Part shown: positions 22,552 to 24,470 of the stretch, piece by piece
How positions within the stretch are numbered: position 1 is the stretch's first letter
Layout of the letters: every line of letters begins with the position of its first letter
Source: a virus
DNA length: 24,470 nucleotides
IMG/VR virus record: IMGVR_UViG_3300030044_000077
Coordinates: 1-24,470 of that record
Direction: 5' to 3' (one strand)
Translations under genes and position numbers: made by a program
The notes under the pieces: model-generated
The model's database searches: none
Seen by the model: the letters and a program-made list of their open reading frames with translations, nothing else
Told to the model about the DNA's origin: nothing

Positions 22552-22707
22552 TCATCGATGTATCCCGAGCAATACGAGTAGGCGAAACAAGTGTACGTAC
22601 CTCACGTCGTTACCCAGCTCGTACAATTTGTCGTCATGCAAGAAGCCCGTTTGCATGCGGCTAGTGAAGAGGTCAGGGCGATACTTATTGAGCGGTCGAA
22701 TGTTCAC
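22552..22707 (-). CDS. Micro-protein family member, 51 aa (GTG start)
   Basis: The GTG start overlaps the TGA of the 88-aa gene (GTGA), the same coupling geometry as the ATGA joints elsewhere. A later ATG at residue 18 is an alternative. The C terminus is a variant of the shared helix, VRYVHLFRLLVLLGIHR at residues 35-51, with L-G in place of K-L-N. The frame ends one base before the next promoter. Function unknown. Confidence 0.55.
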   Translation of the reverse strand: MNIRPLNKYRPDLFTSRMQTGFLHDDKLYELGNDVRYVHLFRLLVLLGIHR

Positions 22708-22970
22708 GGTACGCTCTTGAAGTTGAGCTTCCTCAAGATGTTGGTGAGCACAGGGTAGCCATCTCGGTGGGTGTGATAGGTCAAGAGGTTATCAACCTCG
22801 CGCGAGATTTCGCCCTGAAGGTATGAAGCCGTACCAGCTTCAATTCGTTGACCCCAGAGCTTATGGATTTGGCACTGGATTACCTCTTTGACGGCTGGTA
22901 CGAGGCATAGGGGCATGTCAGGCGCGATACTTACATTAACCGTGTGACCTGTCATTGTGATTGTAACCAT
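22704..22970 (-). CDS. Micro-protein family member, 88 aa
   Basis: The longer N-terminal part has strands at the start (MVTITMTGHTVNVSIAPDM) and a helical middle (AVKEVIQCQIHKLWGQRIEA). The C terminus is the shared helix DGYPVLTNILRKLNFKSVP, residues 70-88, with K-L-N-F-K-S as in the 48-aa gene. It shares one base with the 89-aa gene's stop (TAATG). No known family recognised. Confidence 0.72.
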   Translation of the reverse strand: MVTITMTGHTVNVSIAPDMPLCLVPAVKEVIQCQIHKLWGQRIEAGTASYLQGEISREVDNLLTYHTHRDGYPVLTNILRKLNFKSVP

Positions 22971-23239
22971 TATGCTAACTCCAGCTTGTGAAGGAACCAG
23001 AGTAGGTTCAGGTATGGCGAGTCGTGATGGATCGTAATGAAGGATGTCGTGTAGTTATGCTCTTGAGTACCGTTCCAGTTGAGACCGCACTTGGAGCGAG
23101 TCATAGTTATAAAGCGGGCGAGTAGTGCGTGCTCGTTGCCGGGTACCTTGGCAGTGAAGCGCCAATCGTGGAAGGGTTGGGCGTTTGGCAAATAACTTGT
23201 GCCGTTAGAGATATGAACTGCAGGAGCGTATCTGGCCAT
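22970..23239 (-). CDS. Micro-protein family member, 89 aa
   Basis: Strand-rich, with polar loops (FHDWRFTAKVPGNEHALLAR, then YTTSFITIHHDS), and ends in the shared helix DSPYLNLLWFLHKLELA at residues 73-89. It lies first in a three-gene set (89, 88 and 51 aa) after a TATAAT box 7 nt before the ATG. Local GC content is visibly higher than in the tail genes. Function unknown. Confidence 0.72.
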   Translation of the reverse strand: MARYAPAVHISNGTSYLPNAQPFHDWRFTAKVPGNEHALLARFITMTRSKCGLNWNGTQEHNYTTSFITIHHDSPYLNLLWFLHKLELA

Positions 23240-23246
23240 AATTTAT

Positions 23247-23252
23247 ATTATA
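23247..23252 (-). promoter_or_regulatory. TATAAT promoter, probably leaderless, for the 89-88-51-aa operon
   Basis: The minus strand reads ttcagTATAATataaattATG, gap 7 nt. The TAA stop of the 53-aa gene overlaps the hexamer. The segment TATAATATAAATTATG is identical to the site at 23703. Confidence 0.6.
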
Positions 23253-23409
23253 CTGAAATGCGTACTGGTACCGTGAAGAACCTAATAGGTGTGCGGTCGC
23301 ATGTGTGGATGTGTGGGATACCAGGAGCGGTGAGGTGTGGGGCAATGCTGAGTTTAAATAAGAATTTAAACAGTGCGCCGGTGGAGCGCTGGCAGACGCA
23401 GGGTTTCAT
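23248..23409 (-). CDS. Micro-protein family member, 53 aa, Cys-rich start
   Basis: Begins MKPCVCQRSTG, then the shared helix ALFKFLFKLSIAPHLTA at residues 12-28, then a strand-rich tail with His and one more Cys (IPHIHTCDRTPIRFF, VPVRISV). The ATG shares one base with the 47-aa gene's stop (TAATG). A longer form starting at 23466 exists in the same frame, but it would overlap the 47-aa gene by 58 nt without start signals. Confidence 0.63.
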   Translation of the reverse strand: MKPCVCQRSTGALFKFLFKLSIAPHLTAPGIPHIHTCDRTPIRFFTVPVRISV

Positions 23410-23552
23410 TAGTAGAGCACCGTGACGATGTTGAGCTTGTATAGGATGGAGACGAGTGCGTGCCACTGGGGCGTAGACTGGATGACGTGGCCAGCGGCAT
23501 TCCAGTAGGTAGGGTCGGCTGTGTCGTATACGTAAGCGCGAGCAGATCTCAT
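23409..23552 (-). CDS. Micro-protein family member, 47 aa
   Basis: Strands RAYVYDTAD and GHVIQSTPQ are followed by the shared helix WHALVSILYKLNIVTVLY at residues 30-47. This is a clear beta-beta-alpha copy with a consensus K-L-N-I. The start overlaps the 48-aa membrane gene (ATGA) and the stop overlaps the next start (TAATG). Function unknown. Confidence 0.63.
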   Translation of the reverse strand: MRSARAYVYDTADPTYWNAAGHVIQSTPQWHALVSILYKLNIVTVLY

Positions 23553-23695
23553 GATGACCTCAGGAAGATGTTGACGAGTAGCGCAGCGGTGAGCGCTTGT
23601 AGTGCGATGGTGAGGGTGAAGGCATGTGGACCGATGAGCACAATGACGAAGGCGAATGATAGGCTGATGTCAAATGGTAATTTGCGAAGTTTCAT
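23549..23695 (-). CDS. Two-span membrane micro-protein, 48 aa
   Basis: Starts MKLRKLPFDI, with positive residues, then two hydrophobic stretches (SLSFAFVIVLIGP; AFTLTIALQALTAALLVNIF) around a Gly-Pro-His turn, ending LRSS. It is a likely hairpin in the inner membrane. It is the most upstream gene of the micro-gene block, with a TATAAT box 7 nt before the ATG. It overlaps the 47-aa gene by ATGA. Small hydrophobic proteins of this kind in phages can be holins or exclusion factors; no evidence here chooses between them. Confidence 0.62.
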   Translation of the reverse strand: MKLRKLPFDISLSFAFVIVLIGPHAFTLTIALQALTAALLVNIFLRSS

Positions 23696-23702
23696 AATTT
23701 AT

Positions 23703-23708
23703 ATTATA
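23703..23708 (-). promoter_or_regulatory. TATAAT promoter, probably leaderless, for the 48-47-53-aa operon
   Basis: The minus strand reads ttttcgTATAATataaattATG, gap 7 nt. The 16 bases from hexamer to ATG are identical to those at 23247. Confidence 0.6.
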
Positions 23709-23770
23709 CGAAAACAAGTACTGGTACCTGTTGAACCTATTAGAAAATCATATTCCCACCGAGTTCGCGC

Positions 23771-23830
23771 CGGGAGTACCCGTCCCGACTCAAGGGATCC
23801 CTTGTAATGTAAGGCCAGCGGGCCCTGTTT
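23771..23830. other. GC-rich inverted repeats between divergent genes
   Basis: The 174-nt gap between the minus-strand block and the plus-strand lipoprotein holds CGGG-AGTA-CCCG (23771-23782), the perfect palindrome CAAGGGATCCCTTG (23791-23804) and GGCCAGCGGGCCC just after. No T run follows, so it does not look like a simple terminator. It could be an operator, an RNA structure or a recombination scar. No tRNA fold was found. Confidence 0.4.
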
Positions 23831-23858
23831 TGACACAACCATCTCCGAGTCCTGACTC

Positions 23859-23864
23859 TATAGA
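23859..23864 (+). promoter_or_regulatory. Possible TATAGA promoter for the lipoprotein gene
   Basis: The plus strand reads gactcTATAGAttaacATG, gap 5 nt. It mirrors the TATAAT-N6-ATG layout on the other strand with two mismatches. A TTGACA further upstream is too far (23 nt) for a standard -35. Confidence 0.4.
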
Positions 23865-23869
23865 TTAAC

Positions 23870-24373
23870 ATGAAGATAACAATGATTATGGCTTTGGTAT
23901 TGCTCAGCGCATGCGGTCGTCCTGGTCCCAGCGGAATCGCTGGTCCTGCTGGTCATGATGGAACAAACGGGTCGAATGGTACTGATGGGATTAATGGAAC
24001 GAATGGCACGAGCTGTGGAGTGAGTGATGTCCCTGCTAATGCCGCTGCTCCTAACGGTGGTAGTCTTATCACCTGCGGGAATACACAGAGTTTGGTATTG
24101 AATGGGACTAACGGGTTGAATGGATCTAATGGAACAGACGGCACGAATGGGACGAGCGGAACAGTAGTCGCTCCCATCCAGTTCTGCAGCGGGTCTGGCT
24201 CGTATCCCTCGACCTTCCCTGAGGTTGGGTTCTGCATCGGTGGTAATATCTACGCGGTATATAGCGCTAACGGTGGGTTTCTCACTGAGGTATTGCCTGG
24301 GACTTGGAGCTCTGATGGGATCAACTCATCATGCACGTTCACAGTAGGTCCTGACTGTAAAGTAACTAGATAG
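23870..24373 (+). CDS. Collagen-like lipoprotein, 167 aa
   Basis: A short lipoprotein signal MKITMIMALVLLSAC has the lipobox L-S-A-C, with Cys at residue 15; Gly follows as the +2 residue. Residues 16-46 are a run of Gly-x-y triplets (GRPGPSGIAGPAGHDG, then G-T-N/G-S-N/G-T-D repeats), and a second run near residues 78-98 repeats this. Between and after them lie compact segments with paired cysteines. Such collagen-like lipoproteins occur in bacterial genomes; in a phage they suggest a surface-displayed accessory protein, for example blocking receptors against other phages. That function is inferred. It is on the opposite strand from the micro-gene block. Confidence 0.78.
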   Translation: MKITMIMALVLLSACGRPGPSGIAGPAGHDGTNGSNGTDGINGTNGTSCGVSDVPANAAAPNGGSLITCGNTQSLVLNGTNGLNGSNGTDGTNGTSGTVVAPIQFCSGSGSYPSTFPEVGFCIGGNIYAVYSANGGFLTEVLPGTWSSDGINSSCTFTVGPDCKVTR

Positions 24374-24381
24374 GAGACGAT

Positions 24382-24470
24382 ATGTATAGGAATGAAAGTA
24401 TTGAATTGGTATACTGCATAGCTCGGCTGTTGGGTAAGAACATTGGGCCATGTAAGGCTGTGATGATGGT
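24382..24470 (+). CDS. Start of a plus-strand gene (runs off the right edge)
   Basis: ATG 24382 is preceded by AGGAG with a 5-nt gap, 8 nt after the lipoprotein stop, so it is likely the next gene of the same transcript. The 29 visible residues include MYRNESIELVYCIARLLGKN, with the loose form L-x-x-x-I-x-R-L-L-G of the micro-gene helix. Too short to identify. Confidence 0.6.
   Translation, partial: MYRNESIELVYCIARLLGKNIGPCKAVMM

Noticed and set aside
23410-23466. Upstream extension of the 53-aa gene to a 72-aa form
   Set aside because: The extension would overlap the 47-aa gene in another frame and lacks a ribosome binding site; the TAATG joint supports the shorter form.
23129-23807. Plus-strand frames of about 100 aa in the right-end region
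   Set aside because: The minus strand has coupled micro-genes with promoters and the shared helix; the plus frames have no signals and run through the TATAAT sites.
23829-23834. TTGACA as a -35 box for the lipoprotein gene
   Set aside because: It lies 23 nt from the TATAGA box, too far for the usual 16-18 nt spacing.
23740-23860. Possible tRNA in the divergent spacer
   Set aside because: A GTTCG run is present but no cloverleaf with matching acceptor and T stems could be formed on either strand.
23931-24160. Short DNA repeats that could suggest a CRISPR array
   Set aside because: They are in-frame Gly-x-y codon repeats of the collagen-like protein, without spacers of constant length.
23953-24237. 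Minus-strand frame opposite the lipoprotein gene
   Set aside because: Its Pro/Val repeats (VPLVPFVP) are the antisense of the Gly-x-y triplets, and it has no start signals.

Overview
The window is part of the genome of a contractile-tailed (myovirus-type) bacteriophage. The left 19.7 kb reads almost entirely from the minus strand. In transcription order (right to left) it holds neck and head-tail completion genes, a 71-aa gene, the tail sheath, a two-gene HNH endonuclease insert, the tail tube and two tube paralogues, two overlapping tail-assembly chaperones, a 96-aa gene, the tape measure protein, the gp27-like hub, the gp5/gpV-like spike, a baseplate protein, and a LysM + gp25-like baseplate protein that runs off the left edge. 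The host cannot be named from sequence. A phage lipoprotein with an LSAC lipobox suggests a host with lipoprotein processing, probably Gram-negative.

The structural region has three features of note. The sheath carries a DUF3494 (ice-binding-like) domain in circularly permuted order. A NUDIX hydrolase domain is built into a 519-aa protein of the neck cluster. An HNH endonuclease and a partner ORF sit between sheath and tube, and a 55-aa plus-strand gene with a two-way terminator sits between two tube paralogues.

From 19.78 to 20.37 kb, three small overlapping plus-strand genes include two Cys-rich paralogues. From 20.34 to 23.70 kb the minus strand is packed end to end with 18 micro-genes of 34-95 aa, most joined by ATGA, GTGA or TAATG/TGATG overlaps, and many below usual ORF length cut-offs. 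At least fourteen share a short helical signature, roughly L-x-x-[LIF]-[LI]-x-[KR]-L-[NDES]-[IFLM], placed after one or two predicted beta strands. This looks like an expanded, undescribed family of micro-proteins. The rest of the cluster includes membrane peptides and a secreted four-Cys peptide. The right end has a plus-strand collagen-like lipoprotein and the start of another plus-strand gene.

A recurrent TATAAT box, often preceded by AG or AGT and with no clear -35 box, lies 6-8 nt before the start codon of nine genes, both tail genes and micro-genes. Transcripts from these boxes would be leaderless or nearly so. The sheath, first chaperone and NUDIX genes have the same box 20-34 nt upstream. 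The sheath has a strong Shine-Dalgarno sequence and the chaperone a reasonable one.
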